Origin: Rhizobium sp. Root1220
GTDB taxonomy: Bacteria > Pseudomonadota > Alphaproteobacteria > Rhizobiales > Rhizobiaceae
Assembly: GCF_001426265.1 (NCBI RefSeq)
Contig: NZ_LMDG01000036.1
Coordinates: 101,534-165,533, forward strand
Direction: 5' to 3'
DNA: 64,000 nt
Shown: positions 17,999 to 26,233 of the stretch, one piece after another
Position numbering within the stretch: position 1 is the first letter of the stretch
How the letters are laid out: the number at the start of each line of letters is the position of its first letter
Notes under the pieces: generated by a model
Databases searched by the model: none
What the model was told of the DNA's origin: nothing
Seen by the model: the letters and a program-made list of their open reading frames with translations, nothing else
Program-made: the position numbers and the translations under genes

Positions 17999-19120
17999 AT
18001 GACCAAGCTTTTTGAACCGATCAAGGTCGGCGATATCACCCTCAAGAACCACGTTGTCATGGCACCGTTGACCCGCAACCGCTCCCCGGGTGCTGTCCCC
18101 AACGATCTCAACGTTGAATACTATCGTCAGCGGGCAACGGCTGGCCTGATCATCACGGAAGCAACGGCGATCACCCCTCAGGGCCAAGGCTATGCCGACG
18201 TGCCCGGCCTCTACACCAAGGAAGCGCTCGACGGCTGGAAGCGTGTGACGAATGCCGTTCACACCGCAGGCGGAAAGATCGTCGTACAGATGTGGCACGT
18301 GGGCCGTATCTCGCACACCACGCTGCAGCCTAACGGTGAAAAGCCGGTTTCCTCGACCAACAAAGTCGCGAACTCCAAGACCTATCTCGTCAATCCGGAC
18401 GGTACCGGCAGTTTCGCGCCGACCTCCCAACCGCGTGCGCTGGAAGCTTCGGAACTCCCCGGCATCGTCGAGGATTACCGCAAGGCAGCCCGCGCAGCAA
18501 TCGAAGCCGGCTTCGACGGCGTCGAGATCCATGCGGCAAACGGTTACCTGATCGACCAGTTCCTGCGCTCCGGTATCAATGACCGCACCGACGCGTATGG
18601 CGGCTCCATCGAAAACCGCGCCCGCTTCCTTTTCCACGTGGTGGATGCGATCACTGCGGAGATTGGCGCGCGTAGGACGGGTATTCGCATCTCGCCGGTG
18701 ACGCCTTCCAACGACGCCTCCGATCCCGATGCCCAGTCGGTCTTCACCTATGTGGCCAACGGGCTGGCAAGGTACGATCTTGCCTATATCCACATTGTCG
18801 AAGGCGCCACAGGCGGTGATCGCAACTACCAGCAGGGCGACAAGCCCTTCGACTACAAGGCGTTGCGCGTTGCCTATGAGGCGGCGGGCGGAAAAGCGAG
18901 CTGGATGGTCAACAACGGTTACGACCGCCAGACAGCGATCGACGCCGTGGAAAGCGGCCGCGCAGACCTCGTGGCGTTCGGAAAACCGTTCATCTCGAAC
19001 CCGGACCTTGTCCAGCGCCTGAAGAGCAACACGCCTCTCACTGGTCCTGACCAGGCAACATTCTATGGCGGCGGCGCAAACGGTTACATTGACTATCCGA
19101 CGCAGGAAAAGGCCGCCTGA
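17999..19120 (+). CDS. Alkene reductase, old yellow enzyme family (NemA-like)
   Basis: 373-aa FMN flavoprotein that reduces activated C=C bonds (for example N-ethylmaleimide, enals, nitrate esters) with NAD(P)H. Barrel motifs are clear: VVMAPLTRNRS near residue 20, VQMWHVGRISH near 97, EIHAANGYLIDQFLR with the substrate-binding His and Asn near 180, and DAYGGSIENRARF. An aaagga Shine-Dalgarno lies before the ATG. It is the last gene of a probable ArsR-MFS-OYE operon ended by a strong terminator, consistent with an electrophile stress function. Confidence 0.93.
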   Translation: MTKLFEPIKVGDITLKNHVVMAPLTRNRSPGAVPNDLNVEYYRQRATAGLIITEATAITPQGQGYADVPGLYTKEALDGWKRVTNAVHTAGGKIVVQMWHVGRISHTTLQPNGEKPVSSTNKVANSKTYLVNPDGTGSFAPTSQPRALEASELPGIVEDYRKAARAAIEAGFDGVEIHAANGYLIDQFLRSGINDRTDAYGGSIENRARFLFHVVDAITAEIGARRTGIRISPVTPSNDASDPDAQSVFTYVANGLARYDLAYIHIVEGATGGDRNYQQGDKPFDYKALRVAYEAAGGKASWMVNNGYDRQTAIDAVESGRADLVAFGKPFISNPDLVQRLKSNTPLTGPDQATFYGGGANGYIDYPTQEKAA

Positions 19121-19142
19121 TCCTTCATTTCATGCTCGTTAA

Positions 19143-19175
19143 GAAATCCCGCCGTGCCGGCGGGATTTCCTTTTT
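19143..19175 (+). terminator. Intrinsic terminator after the old yellow enzyme gene
   Basis: gaaatcccgccg (19143-19154) pairs perfectly with cggcgggatttc (19158-19169) across a 3-nt loop, followed by a cc and TTTTT run. Confidence 0.9.
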
Positions 19176-19199
19176 CGCTGTCGTGGCTAGCATGGCCGG

Positions 19200-19997
19200 A
19201 TGTTCGAATCCTATATCGAGCGCTGGCGACTGACCATCGACGGCGAGTTAGTGGTCACGCACTCCAGCCAGCTCCTGCCGGTACTCTGGAACGGCAGGCC
19301 GGCCATGCTTAAGATCTCCGGCGACGCGGCGGAGAAGGCCGGCGGGGCGCTCATGCACTGGTGGAATGGAATCGGCGCGGCCACCGTCTATGCTCATGAC
19401 GACGAAGCCGTCCTGCTCGAACGGGCCACCGGCAGCCACTCGCTGCTGGCGATGGCGATGAGCGGCGGCGACAACGAAGCAACACGCATCCTGTGCCGCA
19501 CGGCCGTGAAACTCCACATACCCCGTGGCACGCCTCCCCCGCCACTCATCCCGTTGTCGCAGTGGTTTCGCGAACTTGAACCGGCGGCAAGACGTCATGG
19601 TGGCGTGCTCACCGACTGCAGCAGGATTGCGGACGCCTTGCTCGCCGATCCGCCCGATCCGGTCGTGCTGCATGGGGACGTTCATCACGGCAACATTCTC
19701 GACTTCGACGAACATGGCTGGCTGGCAATCGATCCGAAAGGGCTCCTTGGCGAGCCTGCTTTCGACTTTGCCAACATCTTCGCCAATGAGGATCTCCCGA
19801 CGATCAACGCACCCGGTCGCCTGCAACGACAGCTACCGATCGTTTCCAGTGAAACCGGTATTGAGCCGAAACGCCTGTTGCAATGGATCGTCGCCTATTC
19901 CGGTCTGTCAGCGGCCTGGTTCATCGGTGACGGCTCGTTTGCATTGGCGGAAAGTCCCCTTTCCGTCGCGCGCATCGCGTTGGCTGAACTGCAATGA
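19200..19997 (+). CDS. Aminoglycoside/hydroxyurea resistance kinase family, APH(6)-like
   Basis: 265-aa kinase-fold protein of the family containing streptomycin 6-phosphotransferase. The catalytic loop reads VVLHGDVHHGNILDF and the magnesium motif AIDPKGLLGEPAFDFANI. Ends before the C-terminal helices as in APH(6). Family members in soil bacteria often act on unknown metabolites, so resistance is possible but not shown. It is tail-to-tail with the next gene with only 2 nt between the stops. Confidence 0.82.
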   Translation: MFESYIERWRLTIDGELVVTHSSQLLPVLWNGRPAMLKISGDAAEKAGGALMHWWNGIGAATVYAHDDEAVLLERATGSHSLLAMAMSGGDNEATRILCRTAVKLHIPRGTPPPPLIPLSQWFRELEPAARRHGGVLTDCSRIADALLADPPDPVVLHGDVHHGNILDFDEHGWLAIDPKGLLGEPAFDFANIFANEDLPTINAPGRLQRQLPIVSSETGIEPKRLLQWIVAYSGLSAAWFIGDGSFALAESPLSVARIALAELQ

Positions 19998-19999
19998 AG

Positions 20000-21007
20000 C
20001 TAGGCGCTCTGCGTTAGGCGCATCGCCGCCGTTTCGCGTTGCGGCACAGCCAGGCAACCGAGCGACACCAGCGACGCCCGAACGGCGTCGTCGATGGGCG
20101 TGTGTGGCTCGCTGCCCAGTTCGGCGATCAGGCGCTCGTTGGTCATCCGCAATGGCTCCCGCCACAGGTAGCGCATTTCCTTCAACTCATGCATCAACGT
20201 CGCGAAGGGCGCCACGAGTGGCACGATCCACCATGGAAACGCACGTATCTTCGCGCTTTGGCCGACCACCCGCCCAATCGCAGAGACCATCTGCGTGCCG
20301 TCGGCATCCCAGAAACCCTCCATATGGTAGACGGCAAACGGCGGTAGCCGATCAGCGCGCTCGACCAGACGGATCATCGTTTCCGCCACGTCCGGCAGGT
20401 AAGTCCACTGGTGCCCGATACCGGGTGTTGACGGGTTCCTGATGGTTGTCACCGGTTTTCCCGCCGTGACCATTACCTGCGAGAACCAGCTGCTGGCAGC
20501 ACCTGGCCCAAAGAAATCGCCGGCGCGGACGATGATGACCCGGATGCCTTCGTTTGAAGCAGCCTCCAGCCGTCTTTCCATCTCGACGCGAATCCTCCCC
20601 TTTTTCGTAAGCGCTCGCTGTGGGCTATTCTCGCGAAGAATCGGGAACGAATCCGGCCCGAAATTGTAGATTGTCCCTGGCAGCAGGATGCCTGCCCCAA
20701 CCGCGCGTGCCGCCGCAATCGTATTGTCGAGCATTGGCAGCACTAGCTTTTCCCAATTGCGGTATCCGGGAGGATTGACGGCGTGAACGATGAGGTGCGC
20801 ACCCTGTGCCGCCTCCATAACGTCAAGCGCGCTCATCGCATCGCCCTGCAGCCACTCGAGGTCGGGTCGGCTCGCCTGGGCCTTTGTGGCGTTGCGGTTC
20901 AGGGCCTTCACATGCCAACCGCGCGCAATCAAGCTACGGCAGACTTCCCCGCCAATGCCGCCTGTCGCACCAAGGACCAGTGCGATCTGCCGTTTATTCT
21001 CTGTCAT
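20000..21007 (-). CDS. NAD(P)-dependent epimerase/reductase-like protein
   Basis: 335-aa extended short-chain dehydrogenase/NmrA-like protein. The Rossmann motif is LVLGATGGIGGEVCRSL near residue 10; residues LIVHAVNPPGYRNW and LLPGTIYNFG occupy the places of the epimerase core. The second of two adjacent ATGs (21007) has a ggagg at the right 5-nt distance. It is divergent from a LysR regulator whose start is about 90 nt away, the classical layout of a LysR gene and its target. Substrate unknown. Confidence 0.8.
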   Translation of the reverse strand: MTENKRQIALVLGATGGIGGEVCRSLIARGWHVKALNRNATKAQASRPDLEWLQGDAMSALDVMEAAQGAHLIVHAVNPPGYRNWEKLVLPMLDNTIAAARAVGAGILLPGTIYNFGPDSFPILRENSPQRALTKKGRIRVEMERRLEAASNEGIRVIIVRAGDFFGPGAASSWFSQVMVTAGKPVTTIRNPSTPGIGHQWTYLPDVAETMIRLVERADRLPPFAVYHMEGFWDADGTQMVSAIGRVVGQSAKIRAFPWWIVPLVAPFATLMHELKEMRYLWREPLRMTNERLIAELGSEPHTPIDDAVRASLVSLGCLAVPQRETAAMRLTQSA

Positions 21008-21098
21008 CATAGCCTCCGTCAATTCGATGGACAGAGTATTGCTCAGGGGCGCACTAAACAAAATTGACTGAAAATGTATCGCCTATATACATAAATAG

Positions 21099-22025
21099 AT
21101 GAGCAAAGAACCGAACTGGGATTTCTACCGCACCCTGCTGGCGGTGCTTCAGCACGGATCACTGTCGGCTGCGGCTCGTGATCTAGGCCTGACGCAGCCA
21201 ACGGTCGGCCGCCATATCGACGCACTGGAGCAGATGATGGGCGCGCGGCTTTTCGTCCGATCCGCGAACGGCCTGCTGCCGAGTGATACGGCACTTGAGC
21301 TGAAACCCTATGCCGAGACGCTGGCAGCGACATCTGCAGCTTTGCTGCGCACGGCATCAGGTCACCGCGACCGCGTGGCCGGCACCGTACGTATCAGCGC
21401 CAGTGAGGTAATCGGTGTAGAAGTGCTGCCGGATATCCTGGCACCGCTCATGGAAGCCCATCCCGAACTCAACATCGAGCTCTCCGCATCGGATGTGATC
21501 GAAGACCTGCTCAATCGAGAGGCCGACATCGCCGTTCGGATGGCGGAGCCTACACAAGACGCGCTTATCGTGCGCCGCATCGGCGAGATCCCGCTCGGAT
21601 TCCACGCCCACCGCCGCTACCTCGAACAGCGCGGCATGCCGCAGAGCATTGCCGAACTCGCGAACCACCGCCTCATCGGCTTCGATCGCCAGACGGCCTA
21701 CATTAGGGCGATGTTGAAGAGATTTCCTGTTCCCGAGAGTCTCAGCTTCGCATTCAAAGCCGACAATACGCTTGCCCAGTTTTCGGCAATTCGTGCGGGA
21801 TTGGGGATCGGCATATGCCAGACGGGGCTTGCCGCGAAGGATGCCGACCTTCTGCCTGTTCTGCCGCAAGCCTTTGAGATACCACTGGGCACATGGGTGG
21901 TCATGAACGAAGGGATCAAGACGTCGCCACGCTATCGCGTGACTTTCGATGCTCTGGTTGACGGCCTTACGAACTACATAAAGACGACGACCCGCAAATC
22001 AGGCCCATCGGTGTGCCCAGACTAG
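21099..22025 (+). CDS. LysR family transcriptional regulator
   Basis: 308-aa LysR regulator. N-terminal HTH in SLSAAARDLGLTQPTVGRHIDALEQMMGARLF (partly quoted), followed by an effector domain with VAGTVRISASEVIGVEVLPDIL. Divergent orientation next to the epimerase-like gene suggests that it controls that gene from the 91-nt intergenic region (21008-21098). Inducer unknown. Confidence 0.88.
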   Translation: MSKEPNWDFYRTLLAVLQHGSLSAAARDLGLTQPTVGRHIDALEQMMGARLFVRSANGLLPSDTALELKPYAETLAATSAALLRTASGHRDRVAGTVRISASEVIGVEVLPDILAPLMEAHPELNIELSASDVIEDLLNREADIAVRMAEPTQDALIVRRIGEIPLGFHAHRRYLEQRGMPQSIAELANHRLIGFDRQTAYIRAMLKRFPVPESLSFAFKADNTLAQFSAIRAGLGIGICQTGLAAKDADLLPVLPQAFEIPLGTWVVMNEGIKTSPRYRVTFDALVDGLTNYIKTTTRKSGPSVCPD

Positions 22026-22034
22026 GCTAGGGCT

Positions 22035-22316
22035 TCAGGCGCGCGGAGACGCGTCGCTGGAGCGGCTTTTCCAGTTCCCGTCGACCACTTCGGTCTCCGG
22101 CCGGTCGCCACCCTCGGCATATTCCTCATGCCATTTGCCCTTGTCGTCCTGCCAGCTGATCTCCGCGGAATCACCGCCAACCTGCTGTTCGGCCGCGACG
22201 ATACGCGCTGCTTCGAGCGCCTCGGAATGCGTTGGAAATGCTTCGGAATAAACGCCATCCAGCCGGTAGGCCCAGCCCCCGTCATGCGGGACGACTTCGT
22301 AGACCACCTTGACCAT
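22035..22316 (-). CDS. DUF2188 domain small protein
   Basis: 93-aa cytoplasmic protein starting MVKVVYEVVPHDGGWAYRLDG, with SEAFPTHSEALEAARIVAAEQ, the pattern of DUF2188. The tail is polar with charged residues. Start at 22316 has an aggag 9 nt upstream. The frame continues open upstream without family similarity. Function of the family is unknown. Confidence 0.82.
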   Translation of the reverse strand: MVKVVYEVVPHDGGWAYRLDGVYSEAFPTHSEALEAARIVAAEQQVGGDSAEISWQDDKGKWHEEYAEGGDRPETEVVDGNWKSRSSDASPRA

Positions 22317-22552
22317 GCACTTCACTCCTCTTCTTTTTGTCGCGCGGCCAAACGCAGGCCGGATTGAATCCGGTTTACGCGGCGGGCCGCTTGGCAGGGG
22401 GACGACATTCGCCGCCATGTGCTTCCGGCTTACCGATGCATTGAGTATTCCATTAAATCGGCAAGACTGCAAACTCGCTCCCGATCGAGGCTCGCTTGCC
22501 ATGTGAAATCATCAGCTTAGATTTGACAGGTGAATCAAAACCGGAGCCAGCC

Positions 22553-23650
22553 TTGGGAATAGCGTCTCGTTTGAAAGAAGAGAAGTTCCTCGCCGTGGCG
22601 CTGGTCGTCGGCGTGATCGCATACTCCTCGGAACACGCCATATTGGAATTGGGCCGCGGCGCGGCTCTGCTGGCGGCGGCAGCGCTGGTCGGCACCATCG
22701 TACTCGTCTCCATGCGCGTCGCGCATCACGCCGAAATTCTAGCCGTCAAGGTCGGCGACCCCTACGGCACGATGATCCTGACACTCTCGGCAGTGGCTGT
22801 CGAAGTGATCATCCTTGCCATCATGATGACCGGCGAGAGCTCGCCGACGCTCGTGCGCGACACGATCTACGCCGCCCTCATGCTGGATATCAACGGGATC
22901 CTCGGCCTCGCGGCGCTGCTGGGCGGCCTGAAGTATGGCGAGCAACCCTATAACGACAATTCGGGAAAAACCTACGGCGTGATGATCCTGACCGCTATCG
23001 GCATCTCGATGATCGTTCCGGAATTCGTGCCGAGCGACAAGTGGCACTACTATTCCGCCTTCACCATCCTGGCGATGCTCGCGCTCTATGCGCTCTTCCT
23101 GCGCATGCAGGTTGGTCAACACAGCTATTTTTTCAGCTACAGCTACCCGCGCGTGGAGCGCAAGGGGGGTAGCGACGCGGAAAGCCATGACGAGGAAAGG
23201 ACCTCGACGTCGATCGCCCTGATCCTGGTGGGAGTGGTGATCATCGGCGTCCTTGCCGAGTTCATGTCCACTCTCATGAGCGAGGGGCTAAGGGACAGCG
23301 GAGCGCCCGTGGCCGTTACCGCGATCGTGGTGGCAGCGATCTCAGCCGCACCGGAAATTCTGACCGCGCTCCGCGCGGCCCTGCGCAACCGGATGCAGGC
23401 GACCGTGAACATCGCCATGGGCGCGTCGCTGTCAACGGTCATCCTGACTGTCCCCGTCATGGAGACGATCGCTCTCTACACCGGTCAGCCCTTTATAATG
23501 GCCATGTCGCCGGTCCAGACGGTCATGGTCGCGATTACCCTGATCGCCGCGGCCATCAATCTCAACGACGGCGAAACCAACGCCATCGAGGGCATGACGC
23601 ACTTCATCCTTTTCGCGACATTCATAATGCTGACGGCGCTTGGACTTTGA
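22553..23650 (+). CDS. Calcium/proton antiporter, CaCA superfamily (ChaA/Cax type)
   Basis: Inner-membrane cation/proton exchanger of about 365 aa with 11 predicted helices. The two alpha-repeat motifs are seen as HHAEILAVKVGDPYGT ... VAVEV in the first half and AAISAAPEILTALRAAL ... GASLSTV in the second; the acidic residues are the ion ligands. A charged loop (SDAESHDEERTST) divides the halves. I prefer the TTG at 22553, with ggag 6 nt before it; in-frame TTGs at 22496 and 22523 are alternatives. No ATG start is available. Confidence 0.85.
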   Translation: MGIASRLKEEKFLAVALVVGVIAYSSEHAILELGRGAALLAAAALVGTIVLVSMRVAHHAEILAVKVGDPYGTMILTLSAVAVEVIILAIMMTGESSPTLVRDTIYAALMLDINGILGLAALLGGLKYGEQPYNDNSGKTYGVMILTAIGISMIVPEFVPSDKWHYYSAFTILAMLALYALFLRMQVGQHSYFFSYSYPRVERKGGSDAESHDEERTSTSIALILVGVVIIGVLAEFMSTLMSEGLRDSGAPVAVTAIVVAAISAAPEILTALRAALRNRMQATVNIAMGASLSTVILTVPVMETIALYTGQPFIMAMSPVQTVMVAITLIAAAINLNDGETNAIEGMTHFILFATFIMLTALGL

Positions 23651-23760
23651 TTCCGATTTCAAGAGCTTGAGGCGGACGCTTGATCAAACCGAGCCGCTAA
23701 CAATACCGCAGAAAGGAAAGCCCGCCATCGCTGACAGGCTTTCATGGACCGATCGCGAGC

Positions 23761-24963
23761 TTACTTGCAAGCGCCGCAGAAGCGTTGGATGCGCTTGCAG
23801 GCTTCCTCGAGCAAGGCCTCCGAGGTCGCATAGGAAATGCGGAAGTTCGGGCCGAGACCAAAAGCCGAGCCGTGAACAACCGCAACGCCTTCGCTTTCCA
23901 GAAGTTCGGAAACGAAGTCTTCGTCGGTCTCGATGACCTTGCCCGACGGAGCGGTTTTGCCGATCAGGCCGGCGCAGGACGGGTAGACATAGAAGGCACC
24001 TTCCGGCGACGGGCACGTGATGCCCTTGGCCTGGTTCAACATCGACACCACCAGATCACGGCGGCCTTCGAAGATCTTCTTGTTCTCGGGAATAAAGTCC
24101 TGTGTGCCGTTCAGCGCTTCGACGGCAGCCCACTGGGCGATCGAGGTCGCACCGGACGTCTGCTGGCCCTGGATCATGTCCATCGCCTTGATCAACTGAA
24201 TTGGACCTGCTGCATAACCTATACGCCAGCCGGTCATGGCATAGGCCTTGGAGACACCGTTCATGGTCAGGGTGCGGTCATAGAGCTTCGGCTCGACTTC
24301 GACAGGTGTCACGAACTTGAAATCGCCATAGGTCAGATGCTCGTACATGTCGTCCGTCAACACCCAGACATGCGGATGCTTGAGCAACACGTCGGTCAGC
24401 GCCTTGAGCTCGTCATGCGTATAGGCTGCGCCCGAAGGGTTGGACGGCGAGTTGAAGATGAACCACTTCGTCTTCGGCGTGATCGCCTTGTCGAGATCGG
24501 CTGGCTGGAGCTTGAAGTTGTTTTCCTGTGTCGCCGAAACGATGACAGGTGTTCCGCCGCACAGCGCCACCATCTCAGGATATGAGACCCAGTAGGGCGC
24601 CGGGATGACGACTTCATCGCCCGGGTTCAGTGTCGCCATGAAGGCGTTGAAAAGAATCTGCTTTCCCCCGGTGCCGACAATCGTCTGCTCCCAGGAGTAT
24701 TCGAGGCCGTTCTCGCGCTTGAACTTCGCGGCAATCGCCTTGCGCAGTTCAGGGATGCCGGAAACCGGCGTGTACTTCGTCTCGCCGCGGTTGATCGCGT
24801 CGATGGCGGCTTGCTTGATATTGTCAGGCGTATCGAAATCCGGCTCACCGGCACCAAGGCCGATCACGTCACGTCCTTTGGCTTTCAACTCGCGCGCTTT
24901 CTGGGATACGGCGATGGTGGCTGAAGGCTTCACACGGGAAAGAGCATCGGCAAGAAAGGCCAT
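23761..24963 (-). CDS. aatA: Aspartate aminotransferase (class I, subgroup Ib)
   Basis: 400-aa PLP enzyme that interconverts aspartate and 2-oxoglutarate with oxaloacetate and glutamate. Start at 24963 gives MAFLADALSRVKPSATIAVS, as in rhizobial AatA. Motifs: GAGEPDFDTPDNI, the phosphate and ring-binding region NSPSNPSGAAY, and the Schiff-base lysine in NGVSKAYAMTGWRIGYAAG. Subgroup Ib enzymes may also act on prephenate or aromatic amino acids. Monocistronic on this strand. Confidence 0.95.
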   Translation of the reverse strand: MAFLADALSRVKPSATIAVSQKARELKAKGRDVIGLGAGEPDFDTPDNIKQAAIDAINRGETKYTPVSGIPELRKAIAAKFKRENGLEYSWEQTIVGTGGKQILFNAFMATLNPGDEVVIPAPYWVSYPEMVALCGGTPVIVSATQENNFKLQPADLDKAITPKTKWFIFNSPSNPSGAAYTHDELKALTDVLLKHPHVWVLTDDMYEHLTYGDFKFVTPVEVEPKLYDRTLTMNGVSKAYAMTGWRIGYAAGPIQLIKAMDMIQGQQTSGATSIAQWAAVEALNGTQDFIPENKKIFEGRRDLVVSMLNQAKGITCPSPEGAFYVYPSCAGLIGKTAPSGKVIETDEDFVSELLESEGVAVVHGSAFGLGPNFRISYATSEALLEEACKRIQRFCGACK

Positions 24964-25017
24964 GATATCGGTCCTATACGGTTGATATGGGCAGAAACCC
25001 GGGACCGGAATTCTGCG

Positions 25018-25311
25018 CTAAGGTCTATGTCCAATGTAGGCAGGCATTTCAAGCGCAAAGGCGTGATGGAGCCAATGATTCTTCGTGATCGATTGGTCGC
25101 GGAGATCGCTGATTCGTTCGATTTCCCGCTTGGCGGGATCAAACGCCTTGCAAGCTGCTTGAATCAGGTTGCGAGCTCGTCCGGATTTCCGTCCTGAAAT
25201 CAAAAACTTCGTCGATTTCCGCCATTGCCACGAATTGGCCGCAACAAATGCCATGGCATGCCGCAATTCGGTCGCGAGCGTGCCGAGATCGAAGTCGCAT
25301 TTTAGTGACAT
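25018..25311 (-). CDS. Possible small hypothetical protein
   Basis: The 372-nt gap between aatA and the next plus-strand gene contains an open frame of 97 aa (MSLKCDFDLGTLATELRHAM and onward), rich in Arg, Lys, Trp and Ala. It has no recognised domain and no convincing Shine-Dalgarno. The frame stays open further upstream opposite the next gene, which weakens it. It could be real or chance; apart from this I see no feature in the gap. Confidence 0.3.
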   Translation of the reverse strand: MSLKCDFDLGTLATELRHAMAFVAANSWQWRKSTKFLISGRKSGRARNLIQAACKAFDPAKREIERISDLRDQSITKNHWLHHAFALEMPAYIGHRP

Positions 25312-25336
25312 CCGAAATTGGTCATTGAGGGATACC

Positions 25337-25768
25337 ATGTTTCTGGAAGACGAATTTGTTGTCAGGCGCCTGCGCACCAGTCGCGTTTCCATGTCTTTGC
25401 TGGTTGCGGGCGCGACGCTGGGCGCGTCGATTCTGATGACGTTTGGGCTGGTGACGGCCGCGTGTGCGGCAGCCCCGACGAACACCCATTCCGTCGCTGG
25501 ATACATGGGATCCACGGACGCGTCACCGACGAGCCGAAATTTCGCGCAGCTCGCCACATACAGCGTGGCTGCCACCGCCGAATCCACGAGCACCACTGCG
25601 CAGCAACCGAGCCCCGTGAAACTGCCGCCAACGGCCACCCGCGCAGATCAGCAAATCATGCAGGGCCTCACGCTGCTGCTCCTGGCCCTGAGCGCGACCA
25701 GCGGCCTCGCCGTGTGGCGACGACGCGTGCGCGGCATCTTCTCAGGAGCCACGCACGATGCCGGCTAG
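25337..25768 (+). pseudogene. Probable remnant of a class GN sortase substrate protein
   Basis: 143-aa reading frame with a gaggga upstream. The N-terminus has a signal peptide (SLLVAGATLGASILMTFGLV, ending near ACAAAP). The middle is short and low-complexity. The C-terminus looks like a sorting signal: LPPTAT, then a hydrophobic helix (GLTLLLLALSATSGLAVW), then RRRVR. Full-length Gram-negative sortase targets have VIT and VWA domains between these two ends; they are absent here, so I infer an internal deletion. Its stop overlaps the start of the sortase-like frame by 11 nt. Alternatively it is an intact small exported protein. Confidence 0.5.
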
Positions 25769-26108
25769 ACTGGGCCAGGCCACCCGAATTGCGGACTCGG
25801 ACGCATTTTCTCCACTGCCGACCTATCTCGAGCTTGCCATGGCAGCGGCGGCGGCAACCGCCTACGACGGCACGAATTCGAAGGAGCGCCGCGCGCTTTT
25901 GTCCAGCCTCTCCACGGTTGAGAAGCTGATTGCCGCAAGCATCACTGCCCTTGCCTTGTATGGCTTCATCCTGATCGGCGATGGTCTCTACATCAAGGCG
26001 AAAGCGGAACTGTCCCAACTTCACCTGAAGCGGGCATTCGCGGCCGAACCCCACGTAGAGGAAACCAACCCTGGCCATTGGCGGACTTCACCCCAGAGCC
26101 CGAAGTGA
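25758..26108 (+). pseudogene. Truncated class GN sortase (N-terminal part only)
   Basis: 116-aa frame. The segment ASITALALYGFILIGDGLYI followed by KAKAELSQLHLKRAF closely resembles the N-terminal membrane anchor of class GN (proteobacterial) sortases, which have LYIKAKAELSQ-like sequence right after the helix. The protein stops about 30 residues later; the catalytic His, the TLxTC cysteine and the Arg are missing, and no continuation was found in the other frames up to 26233. The first about 45 residues are not sortase-like. It overlaps the preceding substrate-like frame. Seen: the motif and truncation; inferred: decay of a sortase pair. Confidence 0.5.
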
Positions 26109-26233
26109 GCGCCCCGCGCGCCGGCAAGGACGCGCCCATGGTCAGCGGACACAAAGCCGTTATCGACAACGCCGCAAGGTTGAAGCGGCCACCTGCCGCC
26201 CCACGTTGAAGTCAGAAGGCAACGGGATGGACC

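Noticed and set aside
19200..19216. gttcgaatcc, which looks like a tRNA T-loop
   Set aside because: No acceptor, D or anticodon arm can be folded around it, and it lies at the start of the kinase reading frame.
25337..26233. Extension of the sortase-like frame into the DNA up to the sugar dehydrogenase
   Set aside because: No frame there contains a sortase catalytic TLxTC or His motif; only a short unrelated frame is open.
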